Positions 28,601-39,692 of a DNA stretch of 64,000 nt are shown one piece after another; the first letter of the stretch is position 1, and the number at the start of each line of letters is the position of its first letter. The notes beneath the pieces are model-generated. The model was not told the DNA's origin. It did no database searches and saw only the letters and a program-made list of their open reading frames with translations. A program made the position numbers and the translations under genes. Origin of the DNA: Mansonella perstans (Eukaryota; Nematoda; Chromadorea; Rhabditida; Onchocercidae); the NCBI GenBank assembly GCA_037074765.1, contig JBAMDO010000206.1:34960-98959 (forward strand), in the 5' to 3' direction.

Positions 28601-30620
28601 CAGCGTTTATGTACCCGAAGTTGAACGTTTTATACGGAGTGGTCGACATCTGTTGAATATGACCAATCAGGAATATGAGAAGGTTTTTTCAGTGATTTAA
28701 AGCACAAATTTATCAATATCAGCATGAAAATCCCATAATTTAAGATGAAAAATTTTTATCTGCTTAGTAAATAAGGCGTAAAAGAAGTACATAAAAGTGC
28801 GCTACAGTAGAACGGTTATGTTTTCAGGAATTGCTGATGAAGAACCCGTTACATAGGAAGCGTTTACGCTGCATATTGACAAGTATAAGTCGAGGTATAA
28901 AAGATTCTGCGGATCGTATGGATTTGCATCAGGTTGGTGAAGTTTGTTGAAGTTTATAAATTTCCATTTTTGTTGGTTATGGTTTACCATTAGGATTAAA
29001 AAATGACTCATGCTTAATAATATCGACTTAATTAATTTAGTCCATTTGATTTTTCTGTTTGAGGTACTATTATGGTTAGACGACATCGGTATACCACAAT
29101 ATCGTGAAAGTATGGCTGAAAATATGATTGATGGCCAAATGTTGACACTGCTAACTGCGCAAGATTTGATCGAAGTAGGCTTAAAGAATTTTAAATTGGG
29201 AAATGAAATAGGAAATCGAAATGAATAATCAGATTTTTTTGCTTGAAACTATTGCAGATGAAAATCACTTCTGCTCTTCATCATGCGACAATTGCTCGTG
29301 GTGTGCAGTTTCTGCGATCGGTTGATTTTTATCCAAATCGTTTGGAAAAAAGGTTTAATCCAGTGAGTAACCATTTTAATTGCTTGGTCAGTCGGAAAAC
29401 AGCATATACCAGTTCTAGTGGACATAAATAATTAACTCCGGATGCATTTTCAGGATTTGATCCATATCGGAGCATGTCCGGGTGAAGTAGAACGATGGTC
29501 CCATCATTGCACATGCGAATGGTTGAAAGCAATTGATTTAGCTGAATTTACACCTAATCTTTTATGTGCCGGAATCCATGGTGCACTAATGGTGAGTTTT
29601 ATGGAAATTCAAGATAAAAATTTGGTGATTTTGATAATTGAGACTTTTCTGTTTGCCTTAAATCAGGTAATAGCAGGGAACGCTCTATTTGTTATCATTT
29701 CCGCAGAATTTTCCTTATTTTGATCAAGCATTTTTCTTGAAATTTAATAAAATTTGGGGTTTAAAAATCGGATTGCTTTTTCTCGAAAGTTGAACTTTTC
29801 TCTTTTTCTACAGGTGCATGAGCCAACTTTCACTGCAGAAACATTAGCTGAAGTATTGCAAATGCCTGCTCACAAAACACTTCTCCGACGTCACCTGACA
29901 ACTCATTTCAATCAGTTATTAGGTCAAGAGGTTATCAGTCATAAACGAGCCATTCTTGCACAACCACTCGTCGTTCAGATGTCTCCCTTATTGAAAATTA
30001 AGGCAAGTTACAACACTTGGATTTACCGTTTGCAATTTCGATGATAAAAATTAAGTAAGCATTGCAACAATTAAATTTAATTGAAAATTGGCTTTTTCAT
30101 ACATTTAATTAAGCGATTATTTTTATTACGAAAAAAAATTTTGCATCTTGTTTTTTTAATTCACAATCTTGATAAATGTTAAATGATGGGAAGTTTTGCT
30201 TTTTTTCCATTTTTTATTAAAATAAATAATGGAAAAACAATGGTAAATAATTAAATAATGAATAAATAATGAACAATAAATCACCAAATAGACAATGCTT
30301 AAAGGATGTACTATTGAACTAGTGTTTCTCCTATCAATTCTCCTTTTTGCTTCAAAAGATATCTTCGCTTTCATTTTTGAAATTTGAACTTATTGTATAA
30401 TAAAATATTACAAAATTTACTATTTTCAAAAATCTGTCAGTTTTACAATTTTTATGATTTTTTAATGAAAATTATCAAAAATTAAACATAATTTTTATTT
30501 TAGCTTGTTAAAAAAGGTTTTCTTTTGTCGCGTAAGAAAGGAAAAAATGAGGTATACGTTGAGCCAGATGAACCAGTTTGTCCACCTCCCGCTGATTCAA
30601 AATCTATTTATAAAAAGCAG
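8840..30620 (+). CDS. hlb-1: Liprin-beta scaffold protein (PPFIBP / hlb-1 type)
   Basis: Exons found: 8840-8918 (ATG), 13094-13212, 13800-13958, 16009-16104, 19232-19348, 21864-22173, 24192-24293, 24754-24867, 25022-25153, 25473-25617, 25880-25941, 26188-26358, 26600-26704, 26940-27088, 27172-27307, 27424-27487, 27673-27754, 27974-28063, 28472-28682, 28828-28932, 29064-29174, 29258-29362, 29454-29591, 29814-30002, 30504-30620. Junction phases agree, except that 16104 cannot join 19232 in frame, so exons 19232 and 21864 probably form a second 5' end. Both routes reach exon 24192 in phase and give about 920-930 residues. The N-terminus (MFNLALEELNFIADG) and a coiled coil (EKIRDLENLL, LDSTEELLQE, KKMDLLAEVSNLKLKYATLE) match vertebrate liprin-beta. 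The C-terminus has three SAM domains and a basic segment followed by EPVCPPP, as in human KKKQEDGEEYVCP. Known family role: oligomeric scaffold binding liprin-alpha and LAR-type phosphatases at synapses and adhesions. The last exon is uncertain; reading through 30620 meets a stop at about 30744. Confidence 0.9.
10586..10737. repeat. (TG)n/(TATG)n compound microsatellite
   Basis: Alternating TG with interspersed TA steps over about 150 bp in liprin-beta intron 1. Open frames over it on both strands are only reflections of the repeat. Confidence 0.9.
12948..13003 (+). repeat. 56-bp direct repeat, copy 1
   Basis: Starts ctgaagtaatcatatttata and ends tctgttcgtcgaa. It matches 13716-13771 with a single C/T difference. 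It lies 90 bp before liprin-beta exon 2. Confidence 0.9.
13716..13771 (+). repeat. 56-bp direct repeat, copy 2
   Basis: Second copy, 768 bp downstream of the first and ending 28 bp before liprin-beta exon 3. Its last bases are followed by CAG, which makes a decoy acceptor at 13774. Using that site would shift to a frame with an early TAA, so 13799 is the better acceptor. Confidence 0.9.
16105..19231 (+). other. Liprin-beta interval between the two 5' modules
   Basis: About 3.1 kb of AT-rich sequence with a TG microsatellite at 17.7 kb. I found no exon able to link phase 0 at 16104 to the phase needed at 19232. It may therefore hold an internal promoter or trans-splicing site for the second 5' module. 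The acceptor TTTTGGAATAG at 19231 lies one base before an ATG. Confidence 0.45.
17671..17776. repeat. (TG)n/(TATG)n microsatellite
   Basis: GTGTGTATGTATG-type repeat followed by TATATA and a second TG run, inside a liprin-beta intron. Confidence 0.9.
19233..22173 (+). CDS. hlb-1: Alternative 5' module of liprin-beta
   Basis: Exon 19232-19348 starts one base after an AG and immediately reads ATG (MAEIGNQGQVEDGFGTRSLA). It splices in phase to 21864-22173, an exon rich in Ser, Pro, Tyr and His that includes SGFSSTLSSGSSCSFLPPPP. That exon then joins 24192 in phase 0. The 142 codons look like an unstructured, phosphorylatable region; I recall no counterpart in vertebrate liprin-beta. The upstream exon ending at 16104 would put these exons in a wrong frame with a stop. 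The simplest reading is a separate transcript start, by promoter or spliced leader, making a shorter-headed isoform that lacks the N-terminal liprin-beta helix. Confidence 0.6.
20553..20594. repeat. (GAT)n trinucleotide repeat
   Basis: Imperfect GAT/AATGAT repeat of about 40 bp in a liprin-beta intron. Confidence 0.8.
28472..30002 (+). other. hlb-1: Three SAM domains of liprin-beta
   Basis: SAM1 is encoded by 28472-28682 plus 28828-28932, with core FVDWSKEQICEWMAEIGF and the hallmark KNPLHRKRLR. SAM2 is encoded by 29064-29174 plus 29258-29362, with LLWLDDIGIPQYRESM and KITSALHHATIARGVQFLRS. SAM3 is encoded by 29454-29591 plus 29814-30002, with WLKAIDLAEFTPNL, GIHGALM and MPAHKTLLRRHLTTHFNQLL. 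Order, spacing and motifs correspond closely to vertebrate liprin-beta, where the SAM repeats mediate binding to liprin-alpha. Confidence 0.95.
30003..30503 (+). other. GC-AG intron in liprin-beta
   Basis: Exon 29814-30002 ends AAG and is followed by GCAAGTT, not GT. The acceptor at 30503 is TTTTTATTTTAG. Phase 0 is kept across it, and the protein continues as KIK-LVKKGFLLSRKKGK as the family requires. No in-frame GT donor nearby gives a better join. Confidence 0.7.
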
Positions 30621-33600
30621 GTTTGCGGTTTTTTTCTGGTCATTAAATTTTTGTTGTGGAAGCCAGAAACACATATTTCTTTGCAGGATATCATATATGT
30701 TCTGCTGCTTCCAAAAAATTCTAAAATATTTGCAGCATATTTATGAAATTCATTTGCTTGAAAAATAAAATTAAATTATCTAGCTATCAATCCATTTCAA
30801 ATTTTCTTGCTTAACTCTTCTGAATTCCTTTTCTCCTCTCTTTTTCATGATTGCGGTCATCATTGAGATTTTTAACGCGAGATAATAATTTCGAGCGACA
30901 GTCTTTTAAGGATCACAGGAATTATTCTAGCAAATCCCAACAATATGGGATAGTACTATATTGCTTATTGTTCTATTGAATAGCAATTAAAGGAATATAT
31001 ATCAAAAGGTCATGAAAATGCAAGAAAATGAAGTGGGAAAAGTTAGCAATTTAGCTATATGCAAATTAGATTTAACTTCGATTTAATAAAAGAAGCGGAA
31101 ATGCTTGCCAGAAAATGTGGAAAGCTAATATAATAGGTTATCTTATCAAAATATGTGACGAAGATTAAATTAATTATACCAAAATCTTATCACATCTCAA
31201 TTCCAGATTACGGGAAGTATTCTGGATTCGCTTGAATCATCGAACGTATAGTATCCGATGTGGCTAACTGAAGTTTATTTTCATTTTTAATTATGCTCAA
31301 TTCGATTGGTGCATCCTAAATTGCTGTATTTATATAAATTCTACTATTCATGTTTAAATTCTTGTTTTAATATTTATCCTACATTTTCCAACTGATAAAA
31401 GTGACTTCATATTTATAAATTTTATGAATCATATATATCCCAGTAGAATCCATTTCATTCATCTTTGATTACTTTTCATGTTTTACGGAACTTTTAAATT
31501 ATTGCAAGCAAAGAAATAAATTTGTTACAGAATTCTAACTGCTTACTCGTTTGTCAATCCAGATGTCATAATTGATTGTTTTTTCTTTTGATAGTAGCAT
31601 TTGTCATTTGTTAGCTCTGTTTACTTTCATTAAACTGTACTGATATTTTGCGTTGTTTAGCTGCAATTGGCGATTGTTTTCAGCATATTTCTTTCACTGT
31701 TAAATGTCCTTCATATTTCCTTCGTTATTAAACTAAATTATTAGGTATTAATAAATAATTTGAAAGAAGTAATGCATTTCAGTAATAATGAATTTCTTTA
31801 TACAATTAGCGAGCTTTTTAACAGTGTCAATTAAGTATTCGATGATAAGGAATTGTTTGCCTGATGAAGAAACTTGAAATGTCGGCAAAAAAAATATGCT
31901 AGTTGCTAATATTTTAATATCAATTCGTTCTTTTTTCTCTGTATTTAAAAAAATTTTTTTGTAAATTTCTCCATGTTATTAATGCATTAAAATATTTTTT
32001 GAAAATTTACTATGTATTTTTCTTTTTTTTTTGCTTCGCTTTGATAATTCTATGATTTACAAGAAAAAAAAAAATAATAATACTTTGTTTGTATATTTGA
32101 TATTTTTACATATTTTGCGTTTTCCATAAATAAATGCACAGCTATCTCGGTTTTTTTTTATTGCTTTACCTATCATATCACACCAATCTTTCTTGACTAC
32201 TATTTTAAACTTTATAAGCCTTGAAATGTATGATTTGAAGCAAAGATTTTGTTTCAAAATTCATCATCAACTGCTCCATGATAATGGATCATCTATAAAT
32301 TTCTAAAAGAAAAGTTTTAAAATTTGGAAAGCCAAGCATTTTATCACCATAAGCTGTCACCCATGTTTCGTTAAGTGTTCCATGTTTTATTGCTTTGAAC
32401 ATTATTAAAGTATCCGATAATTTGGAATCCTAAATTTACAATTTTGAAAAATGTGTTTTTTCTTTTTTCGAGTAGTAACTTCTAAATGTATAAACAACTT
32501 TTTTTTTATACGTTTATGCTTACCAGTGTAAAATCGGATCGATCCTGGAAAGCTAGATTTGCTTTAACTATTTGTAGTATGATTTGATGTGTGGAAAGTT
32601 ATTGATAATGAAATTTCTGCTGACTGCAAAAGAATTATATCGATATTTCAAAGTGAATTTGAAAATTTTTATAAGCATGTTTCTTTGTCACTGCAGGAAA
32701 TAATAGCGTAATCATATTCAACCGTACGAAATAGATATCCTGATAGCGATCACAAATACACCATATAAGGATCATCAGAAAGATTCCTCATCTCTATCTC
32801 CCTCTCCTGGAATGCTCAAATTCATGAAATGCTGTCCTTTCATCAACATCTTCATTTCATTTGGAACTGTAATTTTAATTCCATTCCCGGCAAGTTTCCA
32901 TACTTCATGAATTTAAATATAAGGCAAAAAAGTGAAGTTTGATTTTGGCTGTTGTTAACACAATGTTTAATAACCGAATGGAAAAGTGAAGTCTGACATC
33001 GATATCAAATTTAATTTGAAATTTCCCAAGCTCTTGATAAAAGAAATTCTCCTGGCTTACTGGCAATGATGTTATCGGTATGCAAAAGTTTACATCAATG
33101 ATATCGAAATCATTTCTTAACACAATGTTTTCTCATTTTCGCTATGATCATTGTTATGATCATCTATCAGACGTAAAAATACACATTTCCAGAAAAAATC
33201 TGTGTTCAAGTCTAGCCTAGGCTTCAACAATTGATGTTATATTGGTGAAGATGCAAATAGTTAATGTAAATAATCAGTTGATGTTTTGGTAGATCGACAG
33301 TTGTAACTGAGCATGAAAAACTAGCACATTATTTAATTTTAAATACAAATTTACCAATTATGTTGATGAATTTGCAATGCAAGTATGTGTTAGTGAGTAT
33401 CAAAGAAAAAAAATGATAAAAAATAATGCGTAAGAAATATGCGCATTTGGTGAAGTTTCAATTTAAAAATCCTGTAATGTCGTGTTTTATTCTCTTGTAA
33501 TATTCGACATTCTCATTGTTACTAGAATGACCAAATACACTAATTAATGCAGAATATAAAAACTATGCCTCGGAAGTTTATTAATCTGGAAATGAAAAGT

Positions 33601-34112
33601 TAAATGGACAATGGCTACCATTCAGTTATACTATTGCAAGTAATGTTTATTCATTACTCATCTAGCTCTTGAAGGCTTAAAAAACAAATTAAAAACTGTG
33701 AAAAAAATCTTTTTTCCAGCACAAAAAGACGCTAACATTTTTTAGTGCGGAAAAGGTTTGTGGTGACCGGTATAACATGAAGAAACCAAATTGATATATA
33801 ATGGGATATATATATAGGATAAGAAGAAAGAGTAAATAATATTCCTTGTAAATATCATACAATCTCTATGAACTATACTAAGTAACATATTTACATATCT
33901 TCCTGCACATTGGATGGTTTTTTGGTCTATTGCTAGGGGAGAAGATGTTCTTATTCATTTTTTTGATCAAACAAATTTGTTAAGTTGCTGAGAGAGTTTT
34001 TTAAAGTGAGCAAGAAATTTAAGCTGTTTGGTTATCTGAAGTTATCTGAAGGTTATCTGAATTACAAAGTGTCACCTTGATTGAAATTAAAATGTTGCAT
34101 ATATTTTGTCGT
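30621..34112. other. AT-rich region before the retrotransposon
   Basis: About 3.5 kb with no convincing exon. If the exon at 39693 belongs to liprin-beta, this is the left part of a 9-kb intron. Otherwise it holds the liprin-beta 3' UTR. A triplicated GTTATCTGAA unit lies at 34031-34061, just before the LTR. Confidence 0.5.
34031..34061. repeat. Short tandem repeat, three GTTATCTGAA units
   Basis: Three consecutive copies of a 10-11 bp unit, 50 bp upstream of the 5' LTR. Confidence 0.85.
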
Positions 34113-34480
34113 TGTCGCGAATTTATAACGCGAAACTTCCACTAATGACATTATGAAGCATTCAATCCTAAGATTGTGATCTAAAGTTATATCTTTTGGA
34201 TACATGTAAATTCTATTGTAATCCTCTATTGAGCGCCATAAATGATTCCCTCAATCATTTTTTCCCTCCTTTATCTGCAAATATATATAGATGGTCAATC
34301 TTCCAAATTCATTTAACTCTTCACTTCTTCAATTATATCCTTATCCAATTCTTCCTCGTTAAGCCATGTTCGCGTTTGTTAATGTTTTAGCCACGTTCGC
34401 GTTTGTTAATATTGTTAATAAAGGTTTAATTACCCAAGTTTGAGATCACGGAGTTCTCTCGCGCAACGAAAAACTACATA
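34113..34480 (+). repeat. 5' LTR of the BEL/Pao element (right end approximate)
   Basis: The first about 265 bp pair with the 3' LTR. The sequence then continues through a 27-bp tandem duplication (34362-34388 and 34389-34415), an AATAAA-like signal near 34417 and a CTCTCGCGCAACG segment that looks like R-U5. The exact boundary with the internal region cannot be fixed, because the 3' copy lacks this part. Confidence 0.75.
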
Positions 34481-34590
34481 ATACAACGCCCTATAACGAA
34501 CCCACTGGTATATTATTGGTATATTATAGAGGCCGACATCGACCTCTCACAAGAAAATTCACGACAAGAAATTGGTGCAGCGAGGTGAGG

Positions 34591-35792
34591 TATATGATGT
34601 CAACTAACATTATCGCCAGTATACAACCAGCAAAGAAAAGATTAGTTTCTCTTTTACAAGAAATAAATAACTTAAAACTCGAAACCCCGGATTCCAATGA
34701 GCCAATAGAGCAACGGGGAAGGGCCTACATTGCGAACAAAAAGGTTCTCGCGGACAAAATCGAGAGGATAAAATTATGCGTTGAATCACTTGAAAAAGCG
34801 AACGACAAATGGTTCAACTACCTTCAAACAATTACTGCAACGAAAAGAAGGGAAGAAGAGGAGAGAGCTTATGAAACGATCACGGAGGGCGAAGATGGTT
34901 TATTCCAATTGATCCATGAGGGAAAGGAATCGCTGATAGCATTAACGAAGGATAAGGAGGAAATCGAAGAAAATTTAGAAATGCTATCAATAACGAAAAA
35001 TAAAGAACAGGGAAGAACAATGCCTTCTTCAAACCTTTCTATCAATCTTCCCCAATTATCATTACCTACTTTCAACGGTGATCCAAGGCAATGGCGACAG
35101 TTTTGGAGTAGCTTCAACGCAGCAATAGATTCGCAACCACTTCCGCAAATTCAAAAATTAAACTACTTATATTCGTGTCTGAAAGACAACGCACTAAAAG
35201 CCGTGAAATAGCACCGGAAAATTATGAAGTGATCAAGCGACTACTCCAAGAAAGATACGGCGACCCTTCGACAATATTAACACTATTATATAACGAATTC
35301 CAGTCCATCAGAAGAAATGAGAAGGATTGGATAATAACTGTCGAGAACGTCGAGCGGGTGCTACGCCAATTGGAAGCTTCAGGAGAAAATCTGGAACATT
35401 CAAGCATTGAAAACACAATAGAAAGTAAGTTACCATCTTGGATTTTGAAGAAGGTTTATACCCAGAAATTGGTAGATTTGCCTTGGTCGATTTCAAAGTT
35501 ACGAAGTTTTTTATTACAACTGGCTAAGGTGGATCAACAAGTAAAAAACAGCCAGAGTTCATTCACCCGATCGGAAATTAAACCAACAATTGTCAAAACG
35601 GAACAGAAGCGAAATGACGACTCAGGAGGAACATCAGCATTGACAACAGTACGAACTAAGAAGAATTCGCCACAAGCAACGATAGCAAAGAAGAGACCTT
35701 GCATATTTTGCTCTGGAGATCACTGGGATAGCGATTGCAACGTCTATCCTACTGCTCCTACCAGATTTAGTTGGTATATTACTCCGTTTTAG
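34591..35792 (+). pseudogene. BEL/Pao Gag remnant, frameshifted
   Basis: The N-terminal half reads in one frame from MMSTNIIASIQPAKKRLVSL to about 35210. The rest reads in a different frame from about 35200, so one frameshift splits it. It begins with a helical, charged region. The DUF1759-like core follows, with LPTFNGDPRQWRQFWSSFNA, then YEVIKRLLQERYGDPS in the second frame. A zinc knuckle [13 protein letters not shown] (CX2CX3HX4C) lies at 35700-35738. In the family this protein assembles the particle and packages RNA; here it is broken. A stop follows at 35790. Confidence 0.85.
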
Positions 35793-36410
35793 AATGATGA
35801 AGGGAGTAATTATAGCGGATATTGAAAAGGCATTTTTGCAAATAGAATTACACCCTTCAGAAAGAAATTGTACTCGATTCCTTTGGTTAAAGGAAACGGA
35901 AGGAGAAGTATCAAACGATAACATAAAGTGCTACCGTTTTAGAAGAATCCCGTTTGGAGTAATATCATCTCCATTTTTACTATCTGCTACCCTAAACCAT
36001 CATTTGGGAAATCATGATAGCGAATTGGCATTAGAAATAAAGAAAAACCTTTATGTGGACAATTATTGTAGCGTCAAACGGAACACGAGACGCATTAGAA
36101 AAGTATGCTGAAATGAAATCCATCTTCAAGGAAGCTTCAATGAACTTAAGAGAATTCTTATCCAACGATGAAGAATTCTATGCAAGATTGCCACACGAAA
36201 ATCCTTGGCATTCCGTGGAATCCCTGCCAAGATATCCTTCAAGTAAAATTAAATTCATGGGTTGGACCAAAATTAACGAAACGAACGATTCTACAATTGG
36301 TCGCATCACAATACGACCCATTAGGATTTCTAGTCCCAGTAATGATAAAATTCAAAATATTTCTACAACATCTGTAAAGAAAATAAATCTTGGGATCAAA
36401 TATTAGACGA
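35755..36410 (+). pseudogene. BEL/Pao reverse transcriptase remnant
   Basis: Only the C-terminal part of the polymerase is present. It begins almost directly after the Gag zinc knuckle, so the protease and the N-terminal part of the RT appear to have been deleted. Visible motifs are [15 protein letters not shown] and [18 protein letters not shown]. The catalytic box reads YVDN (36052-36063) where the family has YVDD. Reading frame shifts immediately after this box and again near 36170 and 36380. The block is non-functional as it stands. Confidence 0.85.
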
Positions 36411-37038
36411 GCAAGACCATAAAAAATGGAAGTCTCTTATCGCCGAAGGGGCAACGGTTATAATTAACTTGCCACGATTTGTCACAACCTTTACTGACTT
36501 AATTGGAATACATGTGTTCACTGATGCTTCAAGCTTAGCATATTCAGCAGCAGTTTATCTAGTGAGTCAGGAAAAGTGTGGAACAACTTCATCGCTTATC
36601 TTCGCCAAATCCCGCATTGCTCCTATCAAAGGAATGACAATACCACGCCTAGAATTGATGGCTATACTCATCGGAACACGAGCAGGACAGTTCGTCAAGA
36701 CACAACTAAACCTTACTAATATAAAGGTAATCTTATAGTCGGATTCTAAATGTGCCTTACATTGGATAAAGAACCATTCTAACTTACTGCCAAGATTTGT
36801 TCAAAATCGAGTCGAGGAAATACGTAGAACGAAATTTACCTTTTGTTATATTCCTTCAGAAGAGAATCCCGTAGATGTGGCAACAAGAGGTCTTAACTTA
36901 AAACAACTCACAAGTTACACGCCATGGTGGCATGGTCCTTCATGGCTTGTACAAGAAGAAACTAGCTGGCCACAATGGGATTACGATTTTGACCATAATA
37001 ACGAATCAAAGGAAATTACCGTATCAGAGGTCTCGTGA
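36411..37038 (+). pseudogene. BEL/Pao RNase H-like region with stops
   Basis: One frame reads LIGIHVFTDASSLAYSAAVY and MTIPRLELMAILIGTRAGQF, the RNase H-type signature of Pao elements. It is interrupted by TAG at 36736-36738, then continues in the same frame as SDSKCALHWIKNHSN and up to TGA at 37036-37038. These are single in-frame stops in otherwise well-kept sequence, as expected of recent decay. Confidence 0.85.
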
Positions 37039-38469
37039 ATGCGTAAAGATCATAATCTTCAATTTATTGATGCTGGACGTTTTAGCAAATGGCTAAGACT
37101 ATTACGAACCACAGCGTGGATCCTCAAGTTTATTCGAATAACAACTAAAGGCAGATTATCTTGGCTACAGTCAGTTTCAACTGAAAAGAATCGATTCACA
37201 GCTGAGGATTACAAATTGTCAGATTGGTTATTAATTAGACAAGCTCAATCTGAAGGAGTCAATGACGATGAAATAAACAAATGGAATTTATTTTACACTG
37301 AAGATGACAAGCTATGGAGGTGTACTGGTCGACTGGAGAATTCAGAGCTGCCTGAAACTAGCAAATACCCTATTTATCTCCCTCGACACAATCCAATAAC
37401 GGAACTCCTTATACTACAACAACATGAAGAACTATGCCATGCAGGCATCTCACATACACTTTCATAATTGAGGAGTAGATTCTGGATTCCTAAAGGCAGA
37501 GCTGAAATTAAACGATTAATAAACAGATGTCGAGTCTGTAAACGTTGGAATTCCAAATCGTTCAAATTACCACCAATGGCAAGCCTACCGGAAACTCGTG
37601 TCAAGCGATCCAGGGCTTTCGCACACGTCGGCGTGGATTATTTTGGCCCTATTTCAGTCAAAGGTGATAGTTCGGCAAAAAAAAGGTGGGTGATATTATT
37701 CACATGCTTTACGACCAGGGCCATGCACCTCGAATTAGCAGAAGACCAGTCCGCAGAAACTTTCTTGCATGCCATTCGGAGATTCGTTGCAAGACGTGGG
37801 TATCCCGAATTAATCCTAAGTGACAATGCCACTCAATTCCAGACATTCAGAAAAATTATGACACAAGCCACTATCTCCAACTTTTTAGCAAAGGGAGCAA
37901 TAATTTGGAAAAATATTGTACCGAAGGCACCTTGGCAAGGAGGAATTTATGAGAGACTAATTGGGTTAACGAAAAATGCATTAAAAAGAGCCATTGGCAG
38001 GAAATTCCTAGCAGAAAAGGAATTAGTAACACTAATTGCGGAAGTCGAAGGTATACTTAATACTAGACCACTGATTTACGCCAATTTTGAGGACGGTGTC
38101 ATCATACGCTCAATTGACTTTATTTCACCTAAGTCTTCACTCGAAATACCAATAAATTTTGACAATGGGCAAGATGAATATACTCCTTATCCATTAAAAA
38201 CAAGGGAAAAACTTATTAAATATTGGACCAATACTCTTAACACATTAGACGTTTTTTGGAAACTGTGGAGAGATGAATACCTTATGAGTCTAAGAGAACG
38301 CACACAAAGGGAATTAGTTTCTCCTCGACAGACAGAAAACCGAAGACCACGTGAGAATGAAATCGTTTTATTAATGGAACCCGAAATACCTCGCGGTATA
38401 TGGAAACTAGCAAAAATAATTAAAATTAACAGAGAACGTGATGGAAGTATCAGGAGTGCCACAATCTAA
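37039..38469 (+). pseudogene. BEL/Pao integrase region
   Basis: The upstream part contains [20 protein letters not shown] and is cut by TAA at 37465-37467. The frame then runs open for 333 codons. A zinc-binding region has CRVCKRW. The catalytic core follows with GVDYFGP (Asp at 37636), LSDNATQF (Asp at 37822) and GGIYERLIG (Glu at 37951), so the DDE residues are all present. The family's enzyme inserts the cDNA into the genome. The open frame ends at 38467 with a TAA, after which similar-looking sequence (LPNGKQLNRSINML) continues in frame, so that stop may also be a mutation. Confidence 0.85.
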
Positions 38470-38668
38470 TTGCCTAATGGGAAACAACTTAATCGTTCTA
38501 TTAACATGCTATGCCCCATGGAAATAGATGCATCCAACGATATGGAAGAGAAATTACAAGAAAGCGAAGACCAGGAACCTATTGCGCGACGAACGAGAAG
38601 TGCCATACAAGCAAAAGTCGTATCAAACGAATGAATGTGATACTTTTTGCTCTCTCTCCCCTTGGGAG

Positions 38669-38934
38669 TGTCGCGAATTTATAACACGAAATTTCCACTA
38701 ATGACATTATGAAGCATTCAATCCTAAGATTGTGATCTAAAGTTATATCTTTTGGATACATGTAAATTCTATTGTAATCCTCTATTGAGCGCCATAAATG
38801 ATTCCCTCAATCATTTTTTCCCTCCTTTATCTGCAAATATATATATATAGATGGTCAATCTTCCAAATTCATTTAACTCTTCACTTCTTCAATTACATCC
38901 TTATCCAATTCTTCCTCGTTAAGCCACGTTCGCA
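38669..38934 (+). repeat. 3' LTR, truncated
   Basis: It pairs with 34113-34377. It ends abruptly in CCACGTTCGCA, inside the unit that is tandemly duplicated in the 5' LTR. The R-U5-like part, including the polyadenylation signal, is missing. Confidence 0.9.
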
Positions 38935-39692
38935 GTAATGCAGTATGTAGAATGCGATGGCAATCTCTCTTATATATCCGCCCATACAAAACTTTTTACT
39001 CGTCATGAAAGAAGTTAATTATTTAGTGAGTTACTCCTCAATCTTTGCTCGCATGTTATTATCTTACCATTTTTTAATGATCACTTTTTGTCTTTTTTTC
39101 TTTTCCAAGCTTCTGCTAAAATATTTTTAATTTTAACCAGTTTCTGCTTCAGACGCTAAAGATGAGTTGAATACAGTTTTTTTTGGCTGACCTGAATTTG
39201 TTAAGGTCAGACGGAAAAACTGTGTTCAGTTCATATGCGGGATGAAGGAAAATAAAAATATCATCTAGAATGAAGTGATAACTAATATTGTTACTAGATG
39301 AAATGGGATGAAATTTTTGAAATTTTCTTCTGTTAGTGTCGCAAAAAATGTTCGACATTAACATGAAGGTTATTATTTATTGAACCTTCTACCACTTTTA
39401 ATAATGTAACGGGATAGGTTTATGTTCCATGTTCTATGATTTTTGCCCATTCTATTCTTACGGAGTTTTATCTTGAACTACTTTCAGTATACATGGCTTC
39501 TGCTTTCTAATAATAAATTTTCTGTTTTTAATTAATTTTTTAATCATTCAATTTGCCATCTTCGTACTAGCATATTTTCGGCGCAAGAATTGATAGAAAA
39601 GTTTGCAATTTTTTATAATTTTTATGTTTTCCGATTCAACTTACTAACTTAACTTAAATGCATAAGTTATTTGCTTATTGTTTACTTTCCAG
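38935..39692. other. Sequence between the 3' LTR and the next exon candidate
   Basis: AT-rich, no clear exon. A minus-strand open frame at 39149-39364 has no homology that I recognise. Confidence 0.4.

Larger units (their letters stand above)
34113..38934 (+). mobile_element. Decayed BEL/Pao-type LTR retrotransposon
   Basis: About 4.8 kb bounded by two direct long terminal repeats that begin TGTCGCGAATTTATAAC. Between them lie, in order, a Gag with a CCHC knuckle, part of a reverse transcriptase, an RNase H-like region and an integrase, which is the Pao/BEL order and sequence type. It carries several frameshifts and in-frame stops, lacks any recognisable protease, and its 3' LTR is cut short, so it cannot be autonomous. 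The LTRs differ by only about five substitutions plus a 4-bp TA-repeat indel over roughly 265 bp, pointing to a fairly recent insertion. I could not find a convincing target-site duplication: flanks are gtcgt on the left and gtaat on the right. It has the same orientation as liprin-beta. Confidence 0.9.

Noticed and set aside
29175..29228. Extension of the SAM2 exon past 29174
   Set aside because: Using GTAGGC at 29175 gives a length that matches vertebrate liprin-beta exactly; the extension ends in a stop.
34108..38939. Target-site duplication of the retrotransposon
   Set aside because: Flanking pentamers gtcgt and gtaat do not match, and the truncated 3' LTR makes the right border unreliable.
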